DNA of 24,569 bases from an uncultured Veillonella sp. (GCA_900552715.1 USAV01000018.1:1-24569), one strand, 5' to 3'. Shown: positions 8,733 through 17,772, numbered from the stretch's first letter. The notes: a model not told the origin generated them from the letters alone. Numbers and translations: made by a program.

Positions 8733-9704
8733 ATGAGGGATAGTAGTTTTGATATTATGAAGGGGATTGCAATTTTGCTTGTTGTTTTGGGTCATTCTGT
8801 TCCAGACCAAGCAAGTGCTAGCGGTATTGCTAGTTATCCTTTATATTTGATGCGGACTATAATTTATAGCTTCCATATGCCTGTATTCTTTTTTGTAGCG
8901 GGCTATTTTATGCACATACCTTTGAAAGAAGGATTCAAGAAATTTATAAAAGATAAAAGCATACGTTTGATGGTTCCTTATTTTACTATTGGATTATTAT
9001 ATTTTCCCTTCAAATTAGTTTTATCAAAATTTGCAAATCAGCAGATATATCCGCAAGATATATGGAAAATATTCATAGGCATTAATCCTGATGGAGAGCT
9101 ATGGTTCTTATATTGCTTGTTCTTTATATCAATCATTATTGCCTTATTGGTTAAACGTGTAAATTTAGGTTTATTAATCGTATCTTTTATCATTGGCATG
9201 TTATCTGATGTATTAAATATCTTTTCTGTACCTATGGTATCAAAGATATTGTACTTCCAATTCTTCTATATCCTAGGCTTATATATAAAGAAATATATGC
9301 TATTGGATTATATGAAATCCACAGGAGTAGCCCTTGCATCCCTTGTGATCTTTAGTGTAGGAAATTATGTATTACTATATGGTATTAATGTACTTAAAAT
9401 ACTTACTCTTATAACAGCAGTTTCAGGGATAGCTATTACATACTATATAGCTAATCAAATCGAATCTAGAATCGGTTTATATAAAACACTTTTGATCTTT
9501 TTAGGCACTGTGTCCATGGATATTTATATCTTTAGTGATATTGTAAAAATTCCATTTAGAATTGTATTTTGGTCTAAATTAGGATTGTATTATGAAGCTT
9601 TTATAATCTGCTTCTTAGCATCTACAATTCTATCTATCTTGATAGGTTATATTTTAAGAAAAAATCGTTATTCGCGATTGCTATGTCTTGGAATGAAAAA
9701 ATAA
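8733..9704 (+). CDS. Acyltransferase 3 family membrane O-acyltransferase
   Basis: A 323-residue integral membrane protein of the acyltransferase 3 (OafA/NolL-like) group. It opens with FDIMKGIAILLVVLGHS, with the conserved histidine at position 21, followed by FHMPVFFFVAGYF. About ten hydrophobic segments fill the remainder, with no extra periplasmic SGNH domain. Such proteins O-acetylate sugars of surface glycans at the membrane. It lies 10 bases after wbaP with GGGGG before the ATG. The gene is somewhat more AT-rich than wbaP and glf on either side, as often seen for exchangeable O-antigen modification genes. The acyl group and target sugar are unknown. Confidence 0.88.
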   Translation: MRDSSFDIMKGIAILLVVLGHSVPDQASASGIASYPLYLMRTIIYSFHMPVFFFVAGYFMHIPLKEGFKKFIKDKSIRLMVPYFTIGLLYFPFKLVLSKFANQQIYPQDIWKIFIGINPDGELWFLYCLFFISIIIALLVKRVNLGLLIVSFIIGMLSDVLNIFSVPMVSKILYFQFFYILGLYIKKYMLLDYMKSTGVALASLVIFSVGNYVLLYGINVLKILTLITAVSGIAITYYIANQIESRIGLYKTLLIFLGTVSMDIYIFSDIVKIPFRIVFWSKLGLYYEAFIICFLASTILSILIGYILRKNRYSRLLCLGMKK

Positions 9705-9714
9705 GGATCTACAT

Positions 9715-10818
9715 ATGAAAAAACAATTTGATTATTTAGTAGTTGGGGCAGGCCCATTTGGTGCTGTATTTGCCCATGAAGCGCACAAGCGTGGTAAATC
9801 TGTACTTGTTATCGATCGTCGCAATCACATTGCCGGTAATATGTATTGTGAAAGCAAAGATGACATCAACATTCACGTGTATGGTGCTCATATTTTCCAT
9901 ACATCCTTGAAGCATGTATGGGACTATGTCAATCAATTTGCTGAGTTCAATCACTATGTAAATAGCCCTGTAGCAAATTATAAAGGTGAAATGTACAATT
10001 TGCCGTTTAATATGAATACCTTCTCTAAAATGTGGAATATTCGTACTCCAAAAGAGGCACAGGATATTATTACGAAACAACGGGCTGCTATTACAAGTGA
10101 ACCAAAGAACTTGGAAGAGCAAGCTATTAGCCTTGTAGGTACAGACATTTACGAAAAGCTCATCAAAGGGTATACGGAAAAACAATGGGGCCGCAAATGT
10201 ACTGAATTGCCAGCTTTCATCATTAAACGATTACCAGTTCGTTATACATACGATAACAACTACTTTAATGACCGTTTCCAAGGCATTCCTATGGGTGGTT
10301 ATACGAAGATGATTGAACGCATGTTAGAGGGAATCGAAGTTCGTTTAGGCGTAGACTTCCTTAAACATCGCGAAGAATACAAAGCCTTGGCAGATACGAT
10401 CATCTATACAGGTCCTATTGATGAATACTTTGGTTATTCTGAAGGTGTTTTAGAATATCGTGGCCTTCACTTTGAAACAGAACGTCTTGAAGAGGAAAAT
10501 CATCAAGGCGTTGCGGTTGTGAACTATACAGAAGGCGATATTCCTTATACTCGCATCATCGAGCATAAACACTTTGAATTTGGTACACAACCTGTTACAT
10601 ATGTAACTAAAGAATATCCAAAAGACTGGAAAATCGGTGAAGAAGCCTATTATCCAGTGAACGATGTAAAGAATTTAGACCTTTACGCAAAATATGTTAA
10701 AAAGGCTGAAACGATTTCCAATGTTATCTTTGGTGGTCGTTTAGGGGAATATAAATATTACGATATGGATAAGGTTATTGCTAGTGCCTTGGCATTAGTA
10801 GAAAAGGAATTAGCATAA
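9715..10818 (+). CDS. glf: UDP-galactopyranose mutase
   Basis: This flavoenzyme interconverts UDP-galactopyranose and UDP-galactofuranose, so the glycan made here very probably contains galactofuranose. The 367-residue length is normal. Visible signatures are the FAD-binding VVGAGPFGAVFA (G11, G13, G16), VIDRRNHIAGNMY, YGAHIFHTS, LIKGYTEKQWG, RIIEHKHFEFG and the C-terminal GRLGEYKYYDMDKVI. AAGGAT precedes the ATG, 10 bases after the acyltransferase. The neighbouring DUF4422 gene is a candidate for the enzyme that uses UDP-galactofuranose. Confidence 0.97.
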   Translation: MKKQFDYLVVGAGPFGAVFAHEAHKRGKSVLVIDRRNHIAGNMYCESKDDINIHVYGAHIFHTSLKHVWDYVNQFAEFNHYVNSPVANYKGEMYNLPFNMNTFSKMWNIRTPKEAQDIITKQRAAITSEPKNLEEQAISLVGTDIYEKLIKGYTEKQWGRKCTELPAFIIKRLPVRYTYDNNYFNDRFQGIPMGGYTKMIERMLEGIEVRLGVDFLKHREEYKALADTIIYTGPIDEYFGYSEGVLEYRGLHFETERLEEENHQGVAVVNYTEGDIPYTRIIEHKHFEFGTQPVTYVTKEYPKDWKIGEEAYYPVNDVKNLDLYAKYVKKAETISNVIFGGRLGEYKYYDMDKVIASALALVEKELA

Positions 10819-10876
10819 GCTCTGTTTCCATCGTAAGTATAGATTTGAGAATCAACACTCATGTAGGAGAGTACTA

Positions 10877-11638
10877 GTGAATATTAAGATTTTAGTAGCT
10901 ACACATAAGCAATATTGGATGCCAGAGGACTCCGTATATATGCCAATCCATGTAGGTAGAGAGGGCAAGGCTGATATTGGTTATACTGGTGATCATACAG
11001 GGGATAATATTTCCTCAAAAAATGCAAATTACTGCGAATTGACAGGCCTATATTGGGCTTGGAAAAACCTTGATGCGGACTATATCGGTCTTGTGCATTA
11101 TAGACGTTACTTTACGCGCAAAGAGGTGCGTTCTGTAGAGGATAAAAAGAACCAAATTCTTACAGGAGCGGAATGGGAGAAACTACTTTCAGAATATCCT
11201 GTAGTCGTGGCGGATAAGCGTAAATATTATATTGAATCTAACCGTTCTCACTATAATAATGCGCATCATAGCGATGGCCTTGATGCGGCAGAGCAAATTA
11301 TCGCTGAAAAATATCCTGAATATAGCGCTGCTTTCACAAAGGTTTGTAATCGCACTTGGGCGCATATGTTCAATATGTTCGTCATGCGACGCGACCTCTT
11401 TGATCAATACTGTGAATGGATGTTCTCTATCTTGGAGAAAATTGAACATCGCGTTGATATTTCCGATTATGATACATATGAAGCGCGCATCTATGGTTTC
11501 GTAAGCGAAATCTTGCTCGATGTATGGCTTGAGGCCAATAACATTAACTATAAAGAACAAAATGTATCCTTTATGGAGCCACAAAACTGGATTAAAAAAG
11601 GTGGCTTATTCTTAAAACGTAAATTGTTTGGGAGATAA
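10877..11638 (+). CDS. DUF4422 glycosyltransferase-like protein
   Basis: A 253-residue soluble protein whose first half matches DUF4422: IKILVATHKQYWMPED, YMPIHVGREGK, ELTGLYWAWKN and YIGLVHYRRYF. A later ISDYDTYEARIYGFVSEILLD region is also typical. DUF4422 proteins are common in capsule and O-antigen loci and are treated as glycosyltransferases; the position directly after glf suggests, but does not prove, galactofuranosyl transfer. The start is a GTG at 10877 after TAGGAGAG. A 58-base gap separates it from glf, the largest inside this operon. The stop is one base from the next start. Confidence 0.85.
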   Translation: MNIKILVATHKQYWMPEDSVYMPIHVGREGKADIGYTGDHTGDNISSKNANYCELTGLYWAWKNLDADYIGLVHYRRYFTRKEVRSVEDKKNQILTGAEWEKLLSEYPVVVADKRKYYIESNRSHYNNAHHSDGLDAAEQIIAEKYPEYSAAFTKVCNRTWAHMFNMFVMRRDLFDQYCEWMFSILEKIEHRVDISDYDTYEARIYGFVSEILLDVWLEANNINYKEQNVSFMEPQNWIKKGGLFLKRKLFGR

Positions 11639-11639
11639 T

Positions 11640-12497
11640 ATGAGAAAAATATCTGATGAAGATATGAAGGTCTTGGCGCTCACAATGCTTAAAGATGTAG
11701 CTAAGTTTTGTGATGACCATAATATTAAATATTATCTTTGTGGAGGAACCTTATTAGGCGCTGTTCGCCATAAAGGATTCATCCCGTGGGATGATGATAT
11801 TGATATCATGATGCCTAGACCAGACTATCTACGATTTTTAGAGCTATATAATGGCACCAATCCTCGTTATGTGGTGAAGGGGATTGAAAATGATGATAGA
11901 TATTGGCGTCCCTTTGCAAAGGTTTTTGATTTACACACTGAACTAGATGAACCTATCTATAATGTAAAAGGTTTGACCAATCATGTATTTCTAGATGTCT
12001 TTCCTGTAGATGGTATCCCTGATGATACGTTTACTAGAATTAAGCGTTTTAGAGAACAAGAAATCTTAAGTAAATTGTGCAGTGCTGCGGTTATGAATTA
12101 TAAAAGTAGTACCGTTTATGCAGGTAAAATGGATGTTAAGAGTAAAATAAAATTGTTTATTAGAAATACCATTAAGTTTACCCTTATTACACTCTTAAAG
12201 CCTGTAAGTAGCACATATCTTTTAAAGCTCGTTAATCGGAATGCACAGAAAACAGATTACAGAACTGCTAATTATGTAGGCACGATTGTAGACTGTCATT
12301 ACGGTGCAGCCTGTGAGATGTTGCCTAAAGAAGGCTTTGAAAATGGTGTACGAGTACCATTTGAAGATTCTGAATTCTGGGCTATGGGTAATTATAAATT
12401 GTATTTACAGAACCTATACGGTGATTACATGAAGTTGCCTCCTGAAAGTAGCCGTGTAACACATCATGGTTTTGAAGCATATTGGAAAGATAACTAA
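11640..12497 (+). CDS. licD: LicD family phosphotransferase (first of a tandem pair)
   Basis: LicD proteins have a nucleotidyltransferase fold and move a phosphorylated alcohol (phosphocholine, or ribitol-phosphate in the fukutin/FKRP relatives) from a CDP-linked donor to a glycan. The 285-residue protein shows YYLCGGTLLGAVRHKGF (G35/G36), then IPWDDDIDIMMPRPDY with the acidic cluster D51-D53/D55, and the C-terminal LYGDYMKLPP. I chose ATG at 11640, one base after the DUF4422 stop; GGGAGA inside that gene is the ribosome binding site. It is followed at once by a second, diverged licD and then by an IspD/TarI-type cytidylyltransferase that could make the donor. No choline kinase is seen in the window. 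Confidence 0.93.
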   Translation: MRKISDEDMKVLALTMLKDVAKFCDDHNIKYYLCGGTLLGAVRHKGFIPWDDDIDIMMPRPDYLRFLELYNGTNPRYVVKGIENDDRYWRPFAKVFDLHTELDEPIYNVKGLTNHVFLDVFPVDGIPDDTFTRIKRFREQEILSKLCSAAVMNYKSSTVYAGKMDVKSKIKLFIRNTIKFTLITLLKPVSSTYLLKLVNRNAQKTDYRTANYVGTIVDCHYGAACEMLPKEGFENGVRVPFEDSEFWAMGNYKLYLQNLYGDYMKLPPESSRVTHHGFEAYWKDN

Positions 12498-12510
12498 GAA
12501 GGTAGATAGT

Positions 12511-13320
12511 ATGAGTCGAGTATTGAGTCTAGCTGAAATTAAAGAGTTAGAACTTCAAATGTTATCCGTATTTAGTGAGTTTTGTGAAACTCACAATTTA
12601 ACCTATTACTTGTGCGGTGGCACACTATTGGGCGCTATTCGTCACAAAGGCTTTATTCCTTGGGATGACGATATTGATGTATGCATGCCTCGGGCGGATT
12701 ATGATAAGTTTATAGAGTTATACAGTCAATCGGATAATGATATTTATCAAGTTAAATCAAATCGATTGCACAACTTTACGGCTCCCTTTGCGAAGCTCGT
12801 TGATATTCGTACCGATGCTTCTCGCGTATATAGTGATAGTGATCGGACAAAACATTTATGGATTGATATATTCCCTGTAGATGGCTTGCCTGACAGTATA
12901 GAAGAGGTTGCTAATATCTATAAGCGATGCAATCGATATCGGTCTATTTTGAAGTTGACTGACTGCATTCCTGGGGAAGGTAAAAGTAAGCTCAAAGCGT
13001 ATTTGAAATATATTTTAAAGCCTATGGCCAATCTATATGGACAAAAGCGATGTGTAAATAACATTGAAGCTGTAGCAGCTGAACACACCTATGAAGCATC
13101 AACCTATGTAGGTATCGTTACAAATGGTCTATATGGCGTAGGGGAACGGATGTTGAAATCCGAGTTTGAACAATCCGTTATGGTTGAATTTGAAGGAAAA
13201 CAGTATCCTACATTCTCTTGTTGGGATAGCTATTTATCTGGTATATACGGCGATTATATGACATTGCCACCAGAGGAAAAACGGGTAACTCATGATTTAA
13301 CAGTTACCATTAACGAATAG
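12511..13320 (+). CDS. licD: LicD family phosphotransferase (second of a tandem pair)
   Basis: A 269-residue paralogue of the preceding gene. It has the same catalytic layout: YYLCGGTLLGAIRHKGF (G36/G37), IPWDDDIDVCMPRADY with D52-D54/D56, LWIDIFPVDGLPD, and the C-terminal IYGDYMTLPPEEKRVTH. The two copies are close at the motifs but differ widely between about residues 75 and 200. This points to different acceptors or sequential action rather than a recent duplication. ATG at 12511 follows AGAAGG; the longer frame from 12466 overlaps the first licD and lacks a site. Retaining both genes suggests two distinct transfers, as with fukutin and FKRP in animals, which is an analogy only. Confidence 0.93.
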   Translation: MSRVLSLAEIKELELQMLSVFSEFCETHNLTYYLCGGTLLGAIRHKGFIPWDDDIDVCMPRADYDKFIELYSQSDNDIYQVKSNRLHNFTAPFAKLVDIRTDASRVYSDSDRTKHLWIDIFPVDGLPDSIEEVANIYKRCNRYRSILKLTDCIPGEGKSKLKAYLKYILKPMANLYGQKRCVNNIEAVAAEHTYEASTYVGIVTNGLYGVGERMLKSEFEQSVMVEFEGKQYPTFSCWDSYLSGIYGDYMTLPPEEKRVTHDLTVTINE

Positions 13321-13331
13321 AGGGGAAAGTT

Positions 13332-14042
13332 ATGAACATTGGCTTATTAATTGCTGGTGGCGTTGGCCAACGTATGGGACAAGAAATTCCAAAGCAATTC
13401 ATTAATATTAATGATAAACCTGTTATTATTTATACTTTGGAAGCATTCCAAAACCATCCAGATATCGATGCCATCGCCGTTGTATGTTTAGATGGTTGGC
13501 ATCACGTACTAGATGTATATGCAAAACAGTTTAACATCACTAAATTAAAATACATCGTTTCTGGCGGTGATAATGGACAAGCATCCATCCGCAATGGCGT
13601 CTATGAATTAGAAAAACACTTTGGTCCTGATGATATTGTGCTCATTCACGATGCCATTCGCCCTATGGTGTCTCAAGAAATTATTTCTGATTGCATCCGT
13701 GTTACAAAAGAAAAAGGTAATGCCATTACTGTCATTCCTTGTGCTGAAGCAATGCTTGTATCTGAAAGCCAAACGGACTCTACAGAAATTTATAACCGCG
13801 ATCACCTAAAAAGAACGCAAACACCGCAAGCTTTCTACATTAAAGACATTTGTGATTTACACAGAGAGGCTATTGAAAAGGGTATCTTAAATTCCGTAGC
13901 TTCTTGTACATTGATGGTAGAACTAGGCAAAGAAGTATACTTCTCTAAAGGTTCTGAAAAGAACGTAAAATTAACAACTGTTGAAGATCTAGATATCTTC
14001 AAGGCTCTATTAACATTAAAACGCTCTGAATGGTTGAGATAA
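13332..14042 (+). CDS. IspD/TarI-family cytidylyltransferase (probable CDP-alcohol donor synthase)
   Basis: A 236-residue cytidylyltransferase that joins CTP to a phosphorylated polyol or alcohol. Motifs are LLIAGGVGQRMGQEIPKQF (CTP loop), GGDNGQASIRNGV, IHDAIRPMV (D107, R110) and LKRTQTPQAF. The family includes IspD (methylerythritol-phosphate, isoprenoid pathway) and TarI/CRPPA (ribitol-phosphate). In place of the IspD-like ERxxSV block it has NGQASI, and it is embedded between licD genes and an SDR. I infer a glycan role, supplying CDP-ribitol or a similar donor to the LicD proteins. Automated pipelines would likely call it ispD. GAGGGGAAAG precedes the ATG, and the stop is one base before the next gene. 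Confidence 0.88.
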   Translation: MNIGLLIAGGVGQRMGQEIPKQFININDKPVIIYTLEAFQNHPDIDAIAVVCLDGWHHVLDVYAKQFNITKLKYIVSGGDNGQASIRNGVYELEKHFGPDDIVLIHDAIRPMVSQEIISDCIRVTKEKGNAITVIPCAEAMLVSESQTDSTEIYNRDHLKRTQTPQAFYIKDICDLHREAIEKGILNSVASCTLMVELGKEVYFSKGSEKNVKLTTVEDLDIFKALLTLKRSEWLR

Positions 14043-14043
14043 T

Positions 14044-15093
14044 ATGAACACACTATGGAACTCTGATGCTTATCAAGCGGATTTAGCGACAACTGCATCA
14101 AATATCGTACACCTTGAACGATTAAAAGATACATCGATACTCATTACAGGTGCTACGGGTCTTGTTGGGTCATACCTGATCGATACCTTGTTATATGCAA
14201 ATGCAACGTATCAATTAGGTATGACTATCTATGGATGTGGTAGAAATGTACCGGCCTTGGAGCAGCAGTTTCCATATGGTGGCGATTCCTTACAATTCAT
14301 TCAATATGATGTGAATCAAGATTGTAGTCAGCTAGACATAAAATCCTTAGATTACATCGTTCACGCAGCGAGCAATGCCCATCCAGCAACCATTTATAAT
14401 GATCCTGTAGGCACTATTACGGCTAACGTACAAGGTACTAAATACTTACTGGACTTGGCAAAACGATTTGAATCTTGTCGTCTATTATTTATCTCATCTG
14501 GTGAAATCTATGGTGTAGGCAAAGGGGATCCTTTTACAGAGGACTATGCAGGCTACATAGATATTACGAGTGCCAGATCTTGTTATCCTATTAGTAAACG
14601 ATGTGCAGAAAACCTCTGTGTTTCTTATCATGAACAATATCAAGTAGATACGGTGATTGCTCGATTATGCCATACCTTTGGGGCTAATAATTTAGAGCGA
14701 GACTCCCGTGCATCTGCGCAATTTATGAAAAAGGCTATTCAAGGGGAGGATATCGTTTTAAATAGTACGGGCGGTGCTATCCGTTCCTACTCGTATATTT
14801 CCGATTCTGTATCGGGTATTCTCTCTGTTCTTACTGCTGGTGAAAGTGCCAACGCGTACAATATTTCTAACGGTAGTGAAATTGCCATTAGTGAGTTAGC
14901 GGAAGAGATAGGGCGCATCGCCAATGTAAACGTGACCTACAATATTACGAATGCTCAAGCGAGCCCATTCTCCTATGCCGTACTAGATAATAGTAAACTT
15001 AAGGGTTTAGGTTGGTCACCAAAGTTTACCGTACCATCTGGTTTAGAACATACTTTTAACGTTGCTAGTAGTTGTAAAGGGAGCGATGAGTAA
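14044..15093 (+). CDS. NAD-dependent epimerase/dehydratase (extended SDR)
   Basis: A 349-residue extended short-chain dehydrogenase acting on a nucleotide-activated sugar or related donor. The Rossmann motif ITGATGLVGSYL places glycines at 36, 39 and 42. LDYIVHAASNAHP and LLFISSGEIYG follow, then the catalytic YPISK (Y181, K185). A segment RSYSYISDSVSGIL is typical of UDP-sugar epimerases and decarboxylases. About 28 residues precede the Rossmann strand, longer than usual. Its place directly after the cytidylyltransferase suggests a shared precursor pathway, but it is not a TarJ-type alcohol dehydrogenase. Its TAA overlaps the next ATG by one base, which implies coupled translation. Confidence 0.88.
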   Translation: MNTLWNSDAYQADLATTASNIVHLERLKDTSILITGATGLVGSYLIDTLLYANATYQLGMTIYGCGRNVPALEQQFPYGGDSLQFIQYDVNQDCSQLDIKSLDYIVHAASNAHPATIYNDPVGTITANVQGTKYLLDLAKRFESCRLLFISSGEIYGVGKGDPFTEDYAGYIDITSARSCYPISKRCAENLCVSYHEQYQVDTVIARLCHTFGANNLERDSRASAQFMKKAIQGEDIVLNSTGGAIRSYSYISDSVSGILSVLTAGESANAYNISNGSEIAISELAEEIGRIANVNVTYNITNAQASPFSYAVLDNSKLKGLGWSPKFTVPSGLEHTFNVASSCKGSDE

Positions 15094-16208
15094 TGAAACA
15101 AACCGTAGGCGTACTCGTCCAATCCCTTGAAACACTAGGTGGTGGTGAACGGGTTGCCGTTAACCTATGTAATGCATTAGAGCCCATTTTCGATATACGT
15201 CTCATCCAGTTTTATGAAAACGAGTCGGTGTATCCTGTGTCATCTACTATACAGACCTATTATGTAGATAAGACAAAGGGCAAGCTACGTCATAAGTTTT
15301 TCAGCTATGCTTCTAAATTACGGTCTTTAATTAAAGAATTACAGCTAGATGTATTAATCGTAGTAGGTAAGTTTTCATGGCCTATTATTGCCATGTTGAG
15401 TACATTAGGCTTATCGGTGAAGGTAGTTTTCTGGGAGCAAGGCACTCTTGAAGCTGCTCAGCATGTGAGAAATACTTTAAAAAAGAAGCTTTTTGGCAGC
15501 TTTCAGCAAAAATGTATTAATTATCGGTCCGATGTTATCGTTACCTTAACGGATAAGGAGCGCATCAATTATGGCCGAAAATTCAGTGAAACGAAGGATA
15601 AGGTTGTATCCATTTATAATTTCATTGATACTAATCAGCCCTTACCAACCTATGCCAGTGATTCGAGAGAGATCATTAGCGTAGGCCGCATCGATTATGC
15701 AAAGGGCTATGAATATCTTATTGATGTGGCAAGCCGTGTTATGCCGAATCATCCAGATTGGCAATGGCATATCTATGGGACGGGTAATAAAAACTATATG
15801 GCTTCCTTGCAACAAAAAATTGATGACCTAGGTTTGACGAAACAAGTCATCTTAAAGGGCAGCCATAATCATATTTTAGATATATATAGTCAGTACTCCT
15901 TCCTAGTATTTACATCTAGATTTGAAGGGTTCGGGCTAGTTCTCTTAGAGGCGATGTTAAAAGGCTTACCTTTAGTGAGCTTTGATATATACTCAGGTCC
16001 ATCTGATATGATTCATAATGGACAAAATGGCTACCTTGTAGCACCATTTGATGTTGATGCCATGGCTAACCATGTAGAAGAGTTAATATATAATCGAGAG
16101 TTACGCATGCACATGCATGACCATGCGCATGATCATATAGTTGAGTTTTCTGAAGATACTATTATAGAAAAATGGATTTCACTTATACATAGTCTATCTT
16201 CACATTGA
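15093..16208 (+). CDS. Glycosyltransferase family 4
   Basis: A 371-residue GT-B fold transferase. The N-terminal acceptor domain starts GVLVQSLETLGGGERVAVNL. The donor domain contains ISVGRIDYAKGYEYLIDVA, WQWHIYGTGN and FTSRFEGFGLVLLEAMLKGLP with the E-x7-E signature, then IYSGPSDMI. This resembles EpsF/WbbK-type retaining transferases of exopolysaccharide and O-antigen loci. Apart from WbaP and the DUF4422 protein it is the only conventional glycosyltransferase in this operon, so the repeat unit is probably short. It begins at the overlap TAATG with the SDR gene. Confidence 0.9.
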   Translation: MKQTVGVLVQSLETLGGGERVAVNLCNALEPIFDIRLIQFYENESVYPVSSTIQTYYVDKTKGKLRHKFFSYASKLRSLIKELQLDVLIVVGKFSWPIIAMLSTLGLSVKVVFWEQGTLEAAQHVRNTLKKKLFGSFQQKCINYRSDVIVTLTDKERINYGRKFSETKDKVVSIYNFIDTNQPLPTYASDSREIISVGRIDYAKGYEYLIDVASRVMPNHPDWQWHIYGTGNKNYMASLQQKIDDLGLTKQVILKGSHNHILDIYSQYSFLVFTSRFEGFGLVLLEAMLKGLPLVSFDIYSGPSDMIHNGQNGYLVAPFDVDAMANHVEELIYNRELRMHMHDHAHDHIVEFSEDTIIEKWISLIHSLSSH

Positions 16209-16218
16209 GAGGGTATAC

Positions 16219-17772
16219 ATGAATACTAAAATAAGAGACAGCTTATTCGCCTGTATGGTGGTAACTGTATTGTTTACGAATATACCTAAGTTTATGCAAA
16301 TCAATTTCCTCTTTGGCAGCTTTAGCCGAAGATTGACCGTTGTCTTTGTGTGTATTGGTTTGTTATATACCGTATATTTAGCGATTAAAAAGAAAATGGA
16401 GTTTCATCATTTTCAGACCTTTAAGCGTTTTTCCATAGTGTATTTGCTCTATATTTTAGTTTCACTGCTATATGGGCTATATCAATATCCCTATTATGAT
16501 GCGGTTATCAATGGTCCCGTTGAACAAATAGAGAAGCTGCCAGCCGTTATGGATTGGCTGCAAGCACATAATATTCAGCTCAGCCAGTCCTTTGTTGTAG
16601 GCTCTTGGATGATTGTGCGATTCATCAAGAATGCAGTATTAGAATATGTATTTACCTTTGGTGCCGCCTATATGGTATTCAATTGGTACTTTAAGGAGTG
16701 GCGTACAGGTATATCTTTAGTCTTGAAATCAGTGTTACTTTCTGTATTATTGATACTAGGCTATAACTGCATTGAACTTGCTTATTTGGGCCATATTCCA
16801 TGGGGTGAAAAGGTTTTATCCGCCATCAATCCGTATATCCATGAGATCAAAAATGGCGGCACTTGGTATCCTCCATTGCTTTGGAAGAACCAAATGCGCT
16901 CCCTCTTTGCAGAACCATCTTACTACGGGATTTATGCTACCTTTGCACTGCCGTTCTTATGGTATGCTTTCATCAAAAAATTGAAGAATCCATACATAAT
17001 GGCCCTCATTATCTGTTTATTTACATTCGGTATCTTTTTGACAAAGGCGAGAACAGCTACTGTACTATTCTTAGCTGAGTTAGCACTCTTGTCGATGTAT
17101 TTGTTATATACGAGAAACAAGACCTATATCTATAAGGGTGGTGCCATCTTACTACTTACTGTGGTAGGTTTCATTGGATCTGTTGGGTTTATCAATTATG
17201 CTATGCCTACTAAGGTACCTGCTAAGAATGCATCCATTGAGAGTATGACTAAGTCCTATGTAGATAATAATGTTACGTCCGTTGCCTCTGCATCTGGTCG
17301 TAGCAATCGGTCTCGTTTTGCTATTATGAAAGCTTCCTTTAATATCGGTAAAGACCATCCAGTTCTCGGCGTTGGTAAGGGGCTCAAGAATGCGTATGTT
17401 ACGGATTACTTGACCGATGAGGATAAGAAAATCAACGAGGTTCGCAATTGGATTATAGAACAACAAGATAAGGGTATCCTAAAAAGCGGTTATCCTGCAC
17501 TTGGTGAATATGTTACAAGATTTGCAGAGCAAGGGATTATAGGTGTTCTCTTATTTGTAATTCCTGCGGGCATGCTTGTATGGGGATTGCTCAAACGAGC
17601 TAGATCTAACAAGGATGATTTAGTGTATATTACGGTATGTATCTCTACGGTAGGTCTATTGATTTCAGCCGTCGGGGATAATATAGATATTACCTATGCC
17701 TACTGGCTAGTATTAGGCTTAGGATTTGCAATTTGTAAAGGTTCAGACGAACATGAGCAACAAAACGTGTGA
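16219..17772 (+). CDS. Wzy/O-antigen ligase-like polytopic membrane protein (putative polymerase)
   Basis: A 517-residue membrane protein with about ten to twelve hydrophobic segments and one large hydrophilic loop (roughly residues 330-430) before the last helices. That loop holds SGRSNRSRFAIMKASFNIGK, HPVLGVGKGLKNAY and GEYVTRFAEQGIIGV, the pattern of the Wzy_C/O-antigen ligase superfamily. Placed within the O-chain operon it is the likelier polymerase (Wzy), the ligase role being left to the protein at 5821-7020. GAGAGGG precedes the ATG. Its last 20 bases overlap the start of the PIG-L gene in another frame. Confidence 0.82.
   Translation: MNTKIRDSLFACMVVTVLFTNIPKFMQINFLFGSFSRRLTVVFVCIGLLYTVYLAIKKKMEFHHFQTFKRFSIVYLLYILVSLLYGLYQYPYYDAVINGPVEQIEKLPAVMDWLQAHNIQLSQSFVVGSWMIVRFIKNAVLEYVFTFGAAYMVFNWYFKEWRTGISLVLKSVLLSVLLILGYNCIELAYLGHIPWGEKVLSAINPYIHEIKNGGTWYPPLLWKNQMRSLFAEPSYYGIYATFALPFLWYAFIKKLKNPYIMALIICLFTFGIFLTKARTATVLFLAELALLSMYLLYTRNKTYIYKGGAILLLTVVGFIGSVGFINYAMPTKVPAKNASIESMTKSYVDNNVTSVASASGRSNRSRFAIMKASFNIGKDHPVLGVGKGLKNAYVTDYLTDEDKKINEVRNWIIEQQDKGILKSGYPALGEYVTRFAEQGIIGVLLFVIPAGMLVWGLLKRARSNKDDLVYITVCISTVGLLISAVGDNIDITYAYWLVLGLGFAICKGSDEHEQQNV

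Noticed and set aside
9736..10185. 149-codon - strand frame
   Set aside because: Antisense to the highly conserved first half of glf; no independent evidence.
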